Below are positions 17,528 to 26,692 of a stretch of 64,000 bases of DNA, piece after piece. The stretch is from Oceanicola sp. 22II-s10i. GTDB taxonomy: Bacteria > Pseudomonadota > Alphaproteobacteria > Rhodobacterales > Rhodobacteraceae. Within the stretch, counting starts at the first letter, position 1. Every line of letters begins with the position of its first letter. The stretch spans positions 309,542-373,541 of the forward strand of contig NZ_AQQU01000003.1 of the NCBI RefSeq assembly GCF_002210105.1. The letters run 5' to 3'. The translations under genes were made by a program, and so were the position numbers. The notes under the pieces are model-generated. The model was not told the DNA's origin. It searched no databases and saw nothing but the letters and a program-made list of their open reading frames with translations.

Positions 17528-20170
17528 TCAGGCGCGGCGTTCGGCCGGGTCCGCAGGGATAGGGGGCGGGTCGGTGCGTGGATGCTCCAGCGGGATCGCG
17601 ATGAGGCAGGCGCGGGTTGCAAGCCAGACATCGCGGGCCTCGCGCAGGTGGCCGCGCAGGCTGCGCGGCTGACCCTGCCGCGCGGCCTGTTCCGCCTGAA
17701 CCAGAACGGCGTGGAGCCGCCGCGCCCCGACCGTCGCCGCAGCGCCGGAAAAGGCGTGGAGCGCATCTGCGGTCGCCGGGCTGGCGCGAAACGGTTCCTC
17801 CGGTGGCGCGGCGATCCTGTCCGGGCCAAGCAGGTCGTCACCCTCGGCGATGAACCGGTCGATCAGGGTCCGGCGGGCGGCCGATGACAGAAACGCAGAG
17901 CCCGTGGCCGCCGGATCGAGGATGGGAAGGGATGGCACGTCACCCGCGGGCGGTGGCTCGTCGCGGGGCGATACCGGGTCGTGCTGGCCGGACAGCACGC
18001 GCGACAGATCCGCGCTGGTCATCGGCTTGGACGCGATTTCGTCTACGCCGGCCTCTCGCAGGCTGATGTCCACTGCCTCGTCCACATGGGCGGTCAGGGC
18101 GACGATCCGGGCCGAACGGTTCGGTCCGAAACCCGCGCGGATGGTGCGGGTCGCCTCGACGCCGTCCATGACCGGCATCGAGACATCCATCACGATCAGA
18201 TCGAAGGCGGTGTGCGCGGCGATCTCGACAGCCTCCGCCCCGTCATGCGCCTCGGTCACACGGTGTCCGAGCCTTTGCAGCATGCGACCCGCCACGAAAC
18301 GGTTGGTCGCGTTATCCTCGACCAGCAGGACATTGAGTGGTGATCCGGCCCTTGCCTGTTTCGGTGCCTGCACACGGAAGTCCGCGCCCCCGGTTTTTGC
18401 CACCGGGGCGGATTGCGCGGCGGGCAGGGGCAGCGTCAGGTGGAACAGGCTGCCCTCGCCCTCGATGCTGTCCGCGACGATATCGCCACCCATGCCGCGC
18501 GCCAGTTGCCGGGCTATGCCCAGACCCAGCCCGGTGCCCTGAACCTGCCGGTCGAGCGCGGAATCGAGCCGGACGAAATCGTCAAAGATCTTCTTCAGAT
18601 CCGCGGAGGGGATCCCGATGCCGGTATCGGCCACCGATATCTCTACCCGGTCGCGTCCTGTGCGTTCGGCCGAAATCGTGACCTCGCCGCCTTCGGTGAA
18701 CTTCACGGCATTCGACACGAGGTTCAGCAGGATCTGACGGACCCGTCGCGCATCGCCGGTCACGGCGCCGACGGCCGATTCCGCGGGCCGGGACAGGCGG
18801 TTGCGGTTCCCTCGTGCCCGCGGCCGCTCCGCGTCGATGACCGACTGGATCAGGTCGTCGAGGTCGAAGGGACCGGTCCTGACCGGCGCGCCGCCCTCGA
18901 TCCGGGTGATGTCGAGCACATCGTTGACAAGGTCCAGCAGAAGCCGGCCGGAATGGTCGAGCACCGGCAGATAGCGTTCGCGGATCTCGCTTTCGTTGGC
19001 GTCGCGCATCAGGTCGACCGTGCCGAGGATGCCATTCAGCGGTGTCCGCATTTCGTGGCTGACCACACCAAGGAACCGTGCCTTGGCCCGTTCCCCGGCC
19101 AGCGCGGTGTCGCGGGACTGTTTCAGCACCGCCTCCGTCTCCACCTGATGCGAGACGTCGCGGATCACGCAGACACAGGCCTGCTGTCCGCGCCGGTCGG
19201 TCATGTCCAGCGAAAGCTCGACCGGGAACCGCGCGCCCGCGGCGCTGCAGCCGATCAGGCGGTGTGGGACGTTGACCCTGCCCTCGCAGAACATGCGCAG
19301 ATCATGGGCGGTGACGGGACGTCCGGTGGCCTCGGGATGGAGAAGAACGGTGCCGATCCGCTGGCCCATGAGCGTGTCGCGCGGCTGGCCGAACATGATT
19401 GAGGCGGCCTCGTTCGCCAGTTCGATATGGCCGCGCCGGTCGATCAGCAACAGCGCATCGCGCGAGGTCGAAACGATTGTGGCCAGCCGCGACGAGGTTG
19501 CCAGCACCTCGCGTGCGCGGCGTTCATGGGCCCCGGCCAGATGGCGGAACATGAGGACCAGCAGGCTGAGCGCGATCAGCAGCACGAAGGCGGCAATGGC
19601 CAGGCGCTGCAGGACCGCCGCAACCCCGCGTCGGGACGCGTCGGACTGTCTGACCAGCCCCTGGTTGCCGATTGTCAGGATGGCGCGCATGTCCTGACGA
19701 AGCAGGCCGAGGCTGGACCGAAGCCCCGGCAGACCGGCGGTCAGCGCGGTGTCGCTGGAATCGATCAGCGGCACGAGATCGCGGATCGTCCCGGCCAGTT
19801 CCATGAACCTCCCGCCCAATTCGTTGGACTGCAGCACGCTGAAATACAGCGGACTGGAGGTCAGCGTGTCGAACCGGCTGTAGAGTATGTCATAGCGCTT
19901 GCGTAGCTCAGCGAGGGCCGAAGTCGCACTGTCCGGCGCGGCAGAGACCGCGCGATCGACGGCCAGCGCGAGTTCCAGGAATTCAACCTCGAGCTGTGAC
20001 AGTGTCCACTGCATGTTGTCGTTCGGAGAGTCCGACAGTTGCCGCAGGTTCTGCCGCACCTCTGTCGACAGGTAGACCACCACGATCAGGCAGAGGACCG
20101 AAAACACGCCAAGGACGAGCATGCGCAGCGGTCGCGCACCCAGTCGTGTCCAATCGCCTTCTCGTCGCAT
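17528..20170 (-). CDS. Hybrid sensor histidine kinase with receiver and Hpt-like domains
   Basis: 880 residues. TM1 (about 17-35) and TM2 (about 187-208) flank a ~150-residue periplasmic helical sensor. A PAS domain (about 225-345) is followed by HisKA with FLGVVSHEMRTPLNG (His372), an HATPase domain with NLVSNAVKF and DTGIGI, a receiver domain with Asp662 in VMDVSMPVMDG, and a C-terminal Hpt-like helix bundle (ALHAFSGAAATVGA). A full phosphorelay in one chain is thus present, of the BarA/ArcB architecture. The small periplasmic protein encoded 39 bases upstream and the divergent NarL-type regulator are likely partners. Confidence 0.9.
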   Translation of the reverse strand: MRREGDWTRLGARPLRMLVLGVFSVLCLIVVVYLSTEVRQNLRQLSDSPNDNMQWTLSQLEVEFLELALAVDRAVSAAPDSATSALAELRKRYDILYSRFDTLTSSPLYFSVLQSNELGGRFMELAGTIRDLVPLIDSSDTALTAGLPGLRSSLGLLRQDMRAILTIGNQGLVRQSDASRRGVAAVLQRLAIAAFVLLIALSLLVLMFRHLAGAHERRAREVLATSSRLATIVSTSRDALLLIDRRGHIELANEAASIMFGQPRDTLMGQRIGTVLLHPEATGRPVTAHDLRMFCEGRVNVPHRLIGCSAAGARFPVELSLDMTDRRGQQACVCVIRDVSHQVETEAVLKQSRDTALAGERAKARFLGVVSHEMRTPLNGILGTVDLMRDANESEIRERYLPVLDHSGRLLLDLVNDVLDITRIEGGAPVRTGPFDLDDLIQSVIDAERPRARGNRNRLSRPAESAVGAVTGDARRVRQILLNLVSNAVKFTEGGEVTISAERTGRDRVEISVADTGIGIPSADLKKIFDDFVRLDSALDRQVQGTGLGLGIARQLARGMGGDIVADSIEGEGSLFHLTLPLPAAQSAPVAKTGGADFRVQAPKQARAGSPLNVLLVEDNATNRFVAGRMLQRLGHRVTEAHDGAEAVEIAAHTAFDLIVMDVSMPVMDGVEATRTIRAGFGPNRSARIVALTAHVDEAVDISLREAGVDEIASKPMTSADLSRVLSGQHDPVSPRDEPPPAGDVPSLPILDPAATGSAFLSSAARRTLIDRFIAEGDDLLGPDRIAAPPEEPFRASPATADALHAFSGAAATVGARRLHAVLVQAEQAARQGQPRSLRGHLREARDVWLATRACLIAIPLEHPRTDPPPIPADPAERRA

Positions 20171-20209
20171 TCGTTTTCCCGCGCGATGCCCAAGCCGGGC
20201 CTGCTGAGG

Positions 20210-20749
20210 CTATTCGGTGAAGTCGATCCGGTCCAGTTGCCAGATGGATCTGGCATACACCACCTCGGTGCGGAACACGTGAGCTGAGTCGTATTCGTAG
20301 ACCAGCCAAAGGGGTCCCTTGTCCCTGAGCGACATCGGCGCGCCGTTGCGCTCGATCGCGATCAGCGCCGCATCTGGCATCAGGTCTTTGATCCCGGACT
20401 CCACCTGGTATCCGTTGGCCGCCGTCAGCAGTGCATGGCCGGCCGGAATGCCCAGGGCGGTCATCAGAGAAGCGACCCGGACGCCACGGAAACTCTGCGG
20501 TCCTTCGGTCCAGATGGTGGTGGTGACAAACCCGTCCTGCGGCATCGCGGCCAGATCGGACCGGTCCAGCACCCGTTGCGTTCCATCCGGCAGTCCGATG
20601 GTCAGGATCGTTTCGGCCCCGGCACGACCGGGGGCGAGGGTAAGCCACAGAAGGGACAGGCAGATCACGAGCACGGCGGTCGTATCGAGACGCAGGATGT
20701 GGCGCAGCCAGCAGATCTCCGCCGGGGCGCCGATACGGGCTGACATCAT
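20210..20749 (-). CDS. Periplasmic molybdopterin-oxidoreductase-fold small protein
   Basis: About 179 residues. Starts at ATG 20749 or ATG 20746 are both well placed after AGGAGGTGATC; an in-frame GTG overlaps the Shine-Dalgarno and was rejected. An N-terminal membrane/signal segment (TTAVLVICLSLLWLTLAPG) is followed by a domain with LTIGLPDGTQRVLDRSDLAAMP and TIWTEGPQSFRGVRVASLM, similar to the non-cofactor parts of sulfite-oxidase-type molybdopterin proteins. No cofactor-binding Cys is seen. Its position directly upstream of the hybrid kinase suggests it presents a signal to that kinase in the periplasm, which is inference. Confidence 0.65.
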   Translation of the reverse strand: MMSARIGAPAEICWLRHILRLDTTAVLVICLSLLWLTLAPGRAGAETILTIGLPDGTQRVLDRSDLAAMPQDGFVTTTIWTEGPQSFRGVRVASLMTALGIPAGHALLTAANGYQVESGIKDLMPDAALIAIERNGAPMSLRDKGPLWLVYEYDSAHVFRTEVVYARSIWQLDRIDFTE

Positions 20750-20887
20750 GATCACCTCCTGTCAAAACGCTTCCACGTGTGTATGATGGAGCCTTGTGCC
20801 GGAAAAGGCTTGAGAAGGCGTGAACCGGGGTCTGGCCGATCGATTGCCGTTCCGGCGTGTTTGCCGAACCCCCCCCGGAGGTGCCGC

Positions 20888-21484
20888 ATGGCCCTGATCC
20901 TGTTGGCCGACGACCATCTTCTCGTCCGAGACGCCATCGCGATGGTGCTGTCAGAGATGGGCCGGCACGATCTCATCCTCGCTGATTCCGTCTGTTCGGC
21001 CGTCGAAATGGTTGATGCGGGCCGCAGGCCGGAGCTGGTGATTCTCGACTTCAGGATGCCCGGAATGGCCGGGCTCGCGGGGGTCCGGCGCATGCGTGAC
21101 CGTCTGCCCGGTGTCCCGGTCGCGCTGTTGTCGGGCACGCCTGCCGGCGCGATCGCGCCCGATGCCCTGGCCGCCGGGGCCGCCGGGTTCATCTCAAAGA
21201 CGCTGCTGCCGGCGGGGCTCCTCGGAGCGGTTGACCAATTGCTGGCGGGCCAGACTTATTTCGCGCCCGACGCGGGCCCGGATCCCGAAGGCCCGGCGCT
21301 GACACGACGCGAGTATCAGGTCCTGCGCGGCCTTGCCAACGGTCTGGCCAACAAGGAAATTGCCCGCGATCTGGAAATATCGGAAGTGACGGTCAAGCTG
21401 CACGTCCAGTCCGTCTGCCGCAAGCTCGACGCACGGAACCGGACCCATGCGGCGATCATGGCGATGCGACTCGGTCTGTTGTGA
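20888..21484 (+). CDS. NarL/FixJ-family response regulator
   Basis: 198 residues from ATG at 20888 with GGAGGTGCCGC upstream; longer readings lack a ribosome site. The receiver domain has the acidic pair in ADDHLLVRD, the phospho-acceptor Asp in LVILDFRMPGM and the Lys in ISKTLL. A GerE/LuxR helix-turn-helix follows (LTRREYQVLRGLANGLANKEIA, with SEVTVKLHVQSVCRKL as recognition region). It is a DNA-binding regulator transcribed divergently from the hybrid kinase operon and is its probable phosphate acceptor. Confidence 0.92.
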   Translation: MALILLADDHLLVRDAIAMVLSEMGRHDLILADSVCSAVEMVDAGRRPELVILDFRMPGMAGLAGVRRMRDRLPGVPVALLSGTPAGAIAPDALAAGAAGFISKTLLPAGLLGAVDQLLAGQTYFAPDAGPDPEGPALTRREYQVLRGLANGLANKEIARDLEISEVTVKLHVQSVCRKLDARNRTHAAIMAMRLGLL

Positions 21485-21577
21485 TTTTCCGCAGCGCTTA
21501 AACCGGTATTCACGACTCGGCGCCGATAACGGACTGGCGCGGCCCCGTTTCCGCGCGTCTGCCCCGGGACGGATGCC

Positions 21578-23683
21578 ATGTCGCCAAGCCTTGCCTGTTG
21601 TCTGTTGTGGCGGACTGTCGCCTGCTTCGGAGTGCTGTTCGCGGTGCCGTCGGCCGCCAATGCCGCAATGCCCGGGGGGGCACCCGCGGTGGCCTGGCCC
21701 CTGGCGCTCGCGGCGGGAACCGGTATTGGCCTGACGGCGGGGCTGATGTTCTGCGCGTGGCGCATGTCGCGCAGCATGGGTCGCATTGCTCGTGCGCTTA
21801 AGGGCAAGGGGACAGGCGACGGCGGCGGGACGGGGCCGATCGCTGGCGTGCTGGATTTGATATCCGGGCTGCAGGGCGATCTCGCTGCGCGGGCGGCCGA
21901 AGTGCCGGACGCGGAAATGCGCTGCGCCGCGATCGACGCCACCTCGGCCGCGCTGATGATCACGGATTCCGAATTTCGTATCGTTTATGTGAACGACGCC
22001 ATCCTGCGGTTACTTGCACATCGGCAGGCTGCCCTTGCGGCCCGTCTGGGCCAGTTCGACCCCTCGGATCTGGTCGGTCGTTCGATGGATATGTTCCACA
22101 GTGATCCTGACCGGATCAGGCGGCTCCTGAATGAGCCGGGTGCGATGCCGCTGGTGGCCGAAATGAGCCTTGGGGAGGTGCGCCTTCAGGTGCGGGTCAG
22201 TCATATCAGTTCGGCCAGCACCGGTCGGCAGGGTATGGTGATCGAATGGATCGACGTGACCGAGGACAGGCGGACATCCGCGATCCTGAGCGCGATCGAA
22301 AAAGGCCATGCCCTCGCGGAATTCGATGCCGAGGGGCGGCTGTCCACTTCGAACCAGAACTTTCTGCGCTGCTGTCCAGCCGCGCGTGCGGGCGCGACTC
22401 TGGATGCGCTGTTTGGCGGCGCGTCAGGATCCGGAGGTTTGCAGCCAACGGAAAGGTTGCGTCGCGATGGCGTGCTGGCTGGTCCGTTCAGCTGGCCCGG
22501 CGCGGCGTGCGAGCCATCCCGTTGGATAGATGGGGCGGTCTACCCGATATACTCCGGCCAGGGCCGGCCGACCGGCAGCGTGCTGATCGGCACGGACGTG
22601 ACCGAGGACCGTCGGCGCGTGGCCGAGGCCGAAGCGGGGCGCCAGCGCGTTCAGGATGAATTGAAGACGGTGGTCGGTCATCTCAGTATCGGACTGAAAC
22701 ACCTTGCCGATGGGGACCTGACTTTCCGCATCGCCATGCCCTTCGCGTCTGAACACGAGGCCCTGAGAGCTGATTTCAACACCGCTCTGAAGGCGGTGGA
22801 TACGGCCCTGTCAGCCATGGCCTCGGAAGCGGCCGGCATGCGCTACGACTCGGCCGAGATCTGCGAATCTGCGACGGATATGGCCACGCGTACGGAACGT
22901 CTGGCTGCCACCTTGCAGGGCACGGCCGCCAATCTTGACCGGCTGACACGGACGATCACCGCCACGGCCGAGGGCGCGGTCCAAGCGAACGATATCGTAT
23001 TGGACACACGGACGCGGACCGAAAAGAGCGGGGCCGTCGTGGATGAAGCCGAAGGTGCCATGGCCGAAATCGCCCGGTCCTCAGGTGAGGTGGTCAAGGT
23101 CGTTTCGGTTATTGACGACATAGCGTTCCAGACAAACCTCCTTGCGCTCAACGCCGGGGTCGAAGCGGCGCGTGCTGGCGAAGCCGGCCGCGGTTTCGCT
23201 GTCGTCGCGACCGAGGTCCGGGCGCTGGCGCAGCGCTGTTCCGATGCGGCCGCCGAAGTCGCGACATTGATCAACGCATCCGACCGCCACGTCTCGCACG
23301 GGGTATCTCTGGTCGGGCAGGCGGGCGACGCGCTGAAATCCATCGTGTCCTCGATTGCGGAGATTTCGGACTACATTTCCGAAATCGCGCGGTCGGGACG
23401 GGAACAGGCCGAGGGACTGGGACAGGTCAACGAGGCCACAAATCAAATCGACCAGTCCACTCAGCAAAACGCGGCCATGTTTGAACAGACAACGGCCGCG
23501 AGCGAGGCACTTGCGGCGCGCGCACGCGCGATGGCCGATGCAATCGCGGCGTTCAAGACATCGGAAACACCCGTCTCGCTGTCTGGTGAGATGCCTGGCG
23601 TGCGGCCTGCCATCGAAGCTCGACGATTTTCGCCGTCCTCCGATGCCAAGCTCGCCAGCCTGACACGGTGGGGAGGGCATTAA
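21578..23683 (+). CDS. Methyl-accepting chemotaxis protein with PAS domains
   Basis: 701 residues. Two hydrophobic N-terminal segments (about 7-28 and 38-62) leave almost no periplasmic loop, so sensing is probably cytoplasmic. PAS-like regions follow ([19 protein letters not shown], then a second around [19 protein letters not shown]). A HAMP-like stretch ([11 protein letters not shown]) leads to the coiled-coil signalling domain with the conserved hairpin tip [19 protein letters not shown]. No CheR-tethering C-terminal pentapeptide is evident. It sits just before cheD and beside the che operon, so it likely feeds this chemosensory pathway. Confidence 0.92.
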   Translation: MSPSLACCLLWRTVACFGVLFAVPSAANAAMPGGAPAVAWPLALAAGTGIGLTAGLMFCAWRMSRSMGRIARALKGKGTGDGGGTGPIAGVLDLISGLQGDLAARAAEVPDAEMRCAAIDATSAALMITDSEFRIVYVNDAILRLLAHRQAALAARLGQFDPSDLVGRSMDMFHSDPDRIRRLLNEPGAMPLVAEMSLGEVRLQVRVSHISSASTGRQGMVIEWIDVTEDRRTSAILSAIEKGHALAEFDAEGRLSTSNQNFLRCCPAARAGATLDALFGGASGSGGLQPTERLRRDGVLAGPFSWPGAACEPSRWIDGAVYPIYSGQGRPTGSVLIGTDVTEDRRRVAEAEAGRQRVQDELKTVVGHLSIGLKHLADGDLTFRIAMPFASEHEALRADFNTALKAVDTALSAMASEAAGMRYDSAEICESATDMATRTERLAATLQGTAANLDRLTRTITATAEGAVQANDIVLDTRTRTEKSGAVVDEAEGAMAEIARSSGEVVKVVSVIDDIAFQTNLLALNAGVEAARAGEAGRGFAVVATEVRALAQRCSDAAAEVATLINASDRHVSHGVSLVGQAGDALKSIVSSIAEISDYISEIARSGREQAEGLGQVNEATNQIDQSTQQNAAMFEQTTAASEALAARARAMADAIAAFKTSETPVSLSGEMPGVRPAIEARRFSPSSDAKLASLTRWGGH

Positions 23684-23991
23684 ATGCCGGCACCCACTCC
23701 GGAATATCTCGCTCGGGCGACGACCTTTCCCAATAACAGTCTGACTGGTCGGACCAGTGTTCGAGTTTTCGAAGAAAGTCACCTGACCACGGTGAATGTT
23801 CGTCTGAAAGTTGGTCGAGGCCGGAGTATTGAGGAGATCGTGATGCCTGGACAGCACTCCATTTTTTGTGCCGGCCAGACAGCCGCAACCGAAGTCGTTG
23901 CGCTTGCGATGGTGGTGCCTTCGGCCCCAAATTTTTCCGAGGCGATTGCAAAACCGAGATCTTTTCTCCGCGGCAATTCGTGGAGATTTGC
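23684..23991. other. 308-bp gap between MCP and cheD, lower GC, no confident gene
   Basis: The stretch is noticeably less GC-rich than its neighbours. A plus-strand reading begins with ATG directly after the MCP stop and could yield up to 103 residues; an internal ATG at 23843 has a good GAGGAG ribosome site and would give about 50 residues (MPGQHSIFCAGQTAATEVVA...). I do not recognise the product. It may be a leader, promoter region or small gene. Confidence 0.3.
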
Positions 23992-24522
23992 ATGAGACAG
24001 GTTGCAATGCAGCTCGATCAGACCACGATCACGCAAGGCGAATTTGCGGTGGTCGAACGCAAGGGGGCAACGATCTCGACTGTCCTGGGGTCATGCGTGG
24101 CGACCTGTCTCTGGGATCCTGATCGCGGCGTCGGGGGGATGAACCACATGCTTACGACCCGGTCCGGATTCGACCCGGTCGGCTGTGATGCCGTTGGTGT
24201 GAATGCAATGGAATTGTTGATCAATGCCCTCAACCGTCTGGGTGCTGATCGAAGGCGCCTGCGGGGCAAGATATTCGGTGGGGCCCGCATGGTCTCCGGG
24301 CTCTCGGATATCGGGCATACCAACGGTCAGTTCGCGCTCGAGTATCTGGACCGAGAGGGAATACCCTGCCTTGGCCACAGCTTGGGGGGGACGCGCGCGC
24401 GCCAGGTGAGATTTTTCCCTGCGGAAGGCAGGGTCCTGATGCGCAGCGTCGCACCCGATCGCCGGATTGAGGCGCCATTGTCGATGCCGATCCCTTCGGG
24501 AAACGCGGTAGAATTGTTCTGA
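23992..24522 (+). CDS. cheD: Chemoreceptor glutamine deamidase CheD
   Basis: 176 residues from ATG at 23992, preceded by GGAG at suitable spacing. The catalytic Cys35 (STVLGSCVATCLWD) and His52 (GGMNHML) are spaced 17 apart as in characterised CheD, and the KIFGGARM and FALEYLDREGI segments also match. It deamidates Gln residues on chemoreceptors and interacts with CheC-type phosphatases in other species. It is transcribed after the MCP gene and converges on the che operon. Confidence 0.93.
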   Translation: MRQVAMQLDQTTITQGEFAVVERKGATISTVLGSCVATCLWDPDRGVGGMNHMLTTRSGFDPVGCDAVGVNAMELLINALNRLGADRRRLRGKIFGGARMVSGLSDIGHTNGQFALEYLDREGIPCLGHSLGGTRARQVRFFPAEGRVLMRSVAPDRRIEAPLSMPIPSGNAVELF

Positions 24523-24556
24523 CTGAAGGCGCATTTCGTTTCCCATTCGTCAGAAC
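24516..24556. terminator. Possible bidirectional terminator between cheD and the che operon
   Basis: GTTCTGAC (24516-24523) pairs perfectly with GTCAGAAC (24549-24556), with partial flanking complementarity (GAATT/AATTC). The stop codons of both convergent genes lie inside the stem. The T-run is weak on either side. Confidence 0.45.
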
Positions 24557-24969
24557 AGAATTCCCCCCGACGTTTCCTCTGGGCCGGCAGCATCCTCTGC
24601 AATTCCGTGCAGGCTTCCCTGCATCGCGACGGTGTTGCGCAGATCCCCGAAAGGTGGAGCCTCCGTCAGCCATGCCATCGTAGGGCCCATCACCGTTAGG
24701 ATCTGATGCATATCCCCCAGCGACTGTCTCAAGAAATCGAGCCGCTGAAGTGAAAGGATGGCCTCGTCAGGCAATCCAGCGTCTATATCCCAGGTTGCCG
24801 TGAGTGAGTCTTCGAGCGCCGAGGTGAGCGCTTCGAGGCTCCGCATACGTGTCGCAATGCTCGCCAAGACGTTTGCGGCCGACCGATGTTGGGTCGTCGT
24901 TTCCGAAGTGGCAGGCATGGGCCGTGCGTGGTTCGATACAGACGGCTCGGCCTTTCCACGCATCGCCAT
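24550..24969 (-). CDS. Hypothetical protein, last gene of the che operon
   Basis: 139 residues. Its ATG overlaps the stop of the preceding cheY (TGATG), indicating translational coupling. I do not recognise the family. The centre (about 30-105) is predicted helical (VLASIATRMRSLEALTSALEDS, then ILSLQRLDFLRQSLGDMHQIL) with no membrane segment or signal. By position and helical character it may be an accessory of the chemosensory array or a phosphatase-like factor; this is only context. Confidence 0.6.
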   Translation of the reverse strand: MAMRGKAEPSVSNHARPMPATSETTTQHRSAANVLASIATRMRSLEALTSALEDSLTATWDIDAGLPDEAILSLQRLDFLRQSLGDMHQILTVMGPTMAWLTEAPPFGDLRNTVAMQGSLHGIAEDAAGPEETSGGILF

Positions 24970-25355
24970 CAGAGCCGACCAACGACCGCTTCAATGCAGG
25001 TCCGAAGATCGGCGGTCCCAAAAGGCTTCATAAGAAAATTGTTCATTCCGAGCTGCCGTCCTCGATCAATCGTGGCCTTGTCTGCCTTGCCGGTGATGAG
25101 GATGAAGCCGACACCTTTTGTGCGCGTGTTGGTTCGGAGGTGATGCAGGAGTTGAAGGCCATCCATGCCCGGCATGTTGAAGTCGGAAATGACGAGATGG
25201 ACAGGATTGCGTTCGAGAGCTTTCAATGCGCCATCACCATCCGATGCCGTTGTCACGTTCCTAATGCCATAGGCGTCCAGGGCTTGCGTGATCAGGCCGC
25301 GGCTGGTCGACATGTCGTCCACGACCATGATCCTTATTTGGTCTCTCAGTGCCAT
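24969..25355 (-). CDS. cheY: CheY-type single-domain response regulator
   Basis: 128 residues, a receiver domain only. The acidic pocket is in MVVDDMSTSR, phospho-acceptor Asp58 in VISDFNMPGMDG, Thr in LITGKAD and Lys in FLMKPFG. It would receive phosphate from CheA and bind the flagellar motor, or act as a phosphate sink for the second CheY in this operon. The gene lies 12 bases after cheR. Confidence 0.92.
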   Translation of the reverse strand: MALRDQIRIMVVDDMSTSRGLITQALDAYGIRNVTTASDGDGALKALERNPVHLVISDFNMPGMDGLQLLHHLRTNTRTKGVGFILITGKADKATIDRGRQLGMNNFLMKPFGTADLRTCIEAVVGRL

Positions 25356-25367
25356 GTCGCGCTCCTC

Positions 25368-26234
25368 TCAGCTCTGGTATCCGGCAGTGCCGTCCGGCCT
25401 GTAGGCGGTCAGACCGGCGGGTCGGAAGAGTCCTGCAGCCTGGTCCGGAATTCGCTCGGAATGGCCGAGAAAGAGCCAGCCATCATGACTTATCGCGGCC
25501 CGGAAACGGGGCCAGAGACGCAATTGCGTGGCCTGATCGAAGTAGATCACCACGTTTCGGCAGAATATGATGTCAAACGCGGCGGCCATGGGCCAAGCTC
25601 GAATTAGATTGAGCTCCCGGAACCTGACAAGTTCGCGCACTTCTTCGCTGACGCATCGGGTGCCATCAGCGGCAGCAGGAGAGAGGAATTTCTCCTGCAT
25701 GGTGACGGGAATGCCCTGCACCTGAGTAGGACCATATCGCCCGCCTTCCGCCGTGGCGAGGACGGCCGCGTCTATATCGCTTGCCAGAATGCGGAGATCA
25801 AACCGGCCAATATCCGGTGCCAGCTTCAGCAGTTCCATCGCGATCGAATAGGGTTCCTGCCCGGTCGAGCACCCCGCGGACCAGAGCCGCACACGGCCGC
25901 CTTGGCGCGCACGTGCGATAAGGGGGGGAAGTGCGGTGAGCCTGAGGATTTCGAAGTGGTGCATTTCGCGAAAGAAATGCGACACGTTCGTCGTGAGCGC
26001 GGACAGCATCTGTCTGCGTTCAGCGCCTCCGGCCTCCGAACAGACGTGCCGAACGTAGGCGTCGAAATCGGGCAGACCCAATGCCCGCAGCCTGCTGCGC
26101 AAACGGGATTGAACCATAGCCGTCTTGCCTGGTTGCAGAAGGATCCCGGCTTCCTCCTGGACAAGCTGGGCCAGGGTGGAGAACGCGCGCGGTGAAAGGG
26201 TTTCCATTCCGGCCGGTGTTGTGCCCGCGGCCAT
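25368..26234 (-). CDS. cheR: Chemoreceptor methyltransferase CheR
   Basis: 288 residues. An N-terminal helical CheR domain with LTTNVSHFFREMHHFE precedes the SAM-binding domain with LWSAGCSTGQEPYSIAM, ILASDID, and the family motif DIIFCRNVVIYFD. It methylates Glu residues of chemoreceptors during adaptation. Its ATG overlaps the cheW stop (TGATG). The opposing methylesterase cheB is not found anywhere in this window, so the adaptation partner must be elsewhere or replaced. Confidence 0.94.
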   Translation of the reverse strand: MAAGTTPAGMETLSPRAFSTLAQLVQEEAGILLQPGKTAMVQSRLRSRLRALGLPDFDAYVRHVCSEAGGAERRQMLSALTTNVSHFFREMHHFEILRLTALPPLIARARQGGRVRLWSAGCSTGQEPYSIAMELLKLAPDIGRFDLRILASDIDAAVLATAEGGRYGPTQVQGIPVTMQEKFLSPAAADGTRCVSEEVRELVRFRELNLIRAWPMAAAFDIIFCRNVVIYFDQATQLRLWPRFRAAISHDGWLFLGHSERIPDQAAGLFRPAGLTAYRPDGTAGYQS

Positions 26235-26692
26235 CAGGCGATCTCATCCGTCCGCGCCGGCACCACGGCCCCGAGATCGAGAACGCGGATCATGCGATCG
26301 TCGATCACCGTCAAGGCCCTGACTACCGAAGCCTGAGCGTCGGACGTCATTTCGGGTGGCGGCTTCAGGTCGTCCCGACGCATCGCGACGATGTCCGATA
26401 CGGCATCCACAAGGAGACCGGTCATGACGCCATTCAGATGGACGACAATGATGACATTCCGGTCGTTCGTATCCTGCGATGGCAGGTTCAGCCGCCGCGC
26501 CAGGTCCATCACAGGCAGGACGGTTCCGCGAAGATTGATCACCCCGCGCATGTAGGCCGGAGCGTGTGGCATCGGGGTGGTCCGCGTCCACCCGCGGATT
26601 TCCCGGACGGACATGATATCCAGCGAATATTCCTGATCAGCGACCTTGAACGTAAGAAGTTCCAGATCCTTCGAGCCGGTCTTCTCAGCCAT
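26234..26692 (-). CDS. cheW: Chemotaxis coupling protein CheW
   Basis: 152 residues, a single CheW domain. Landmarks are LLTFKVADQEYSLDIMSVREI, the MRGVINLRGTVLPVMDLARRL core and a GLLVDAVSDIV segment. It bridges chemoreceptor tips and CheA in the membrane array. The gene overlaps the end of cheA by eight bases and the start of cheR, so it is tightly coupled in the operon. Confidence 0.95.
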   Translation of the reverse strand: MAEKTGSKDLELLTFKVADQEYSLDIMSVREIRGWTRTTPMPHAPAYMRGVINLRGTVLPVMDLARRLNLPSQDTNDRNVIIVVHLNGVMTGLLVDAVSDIVAMRRDDLKPPPEMTSDAQASVVRALTVIDDRMIRVLDLGAVVPARTDEIA

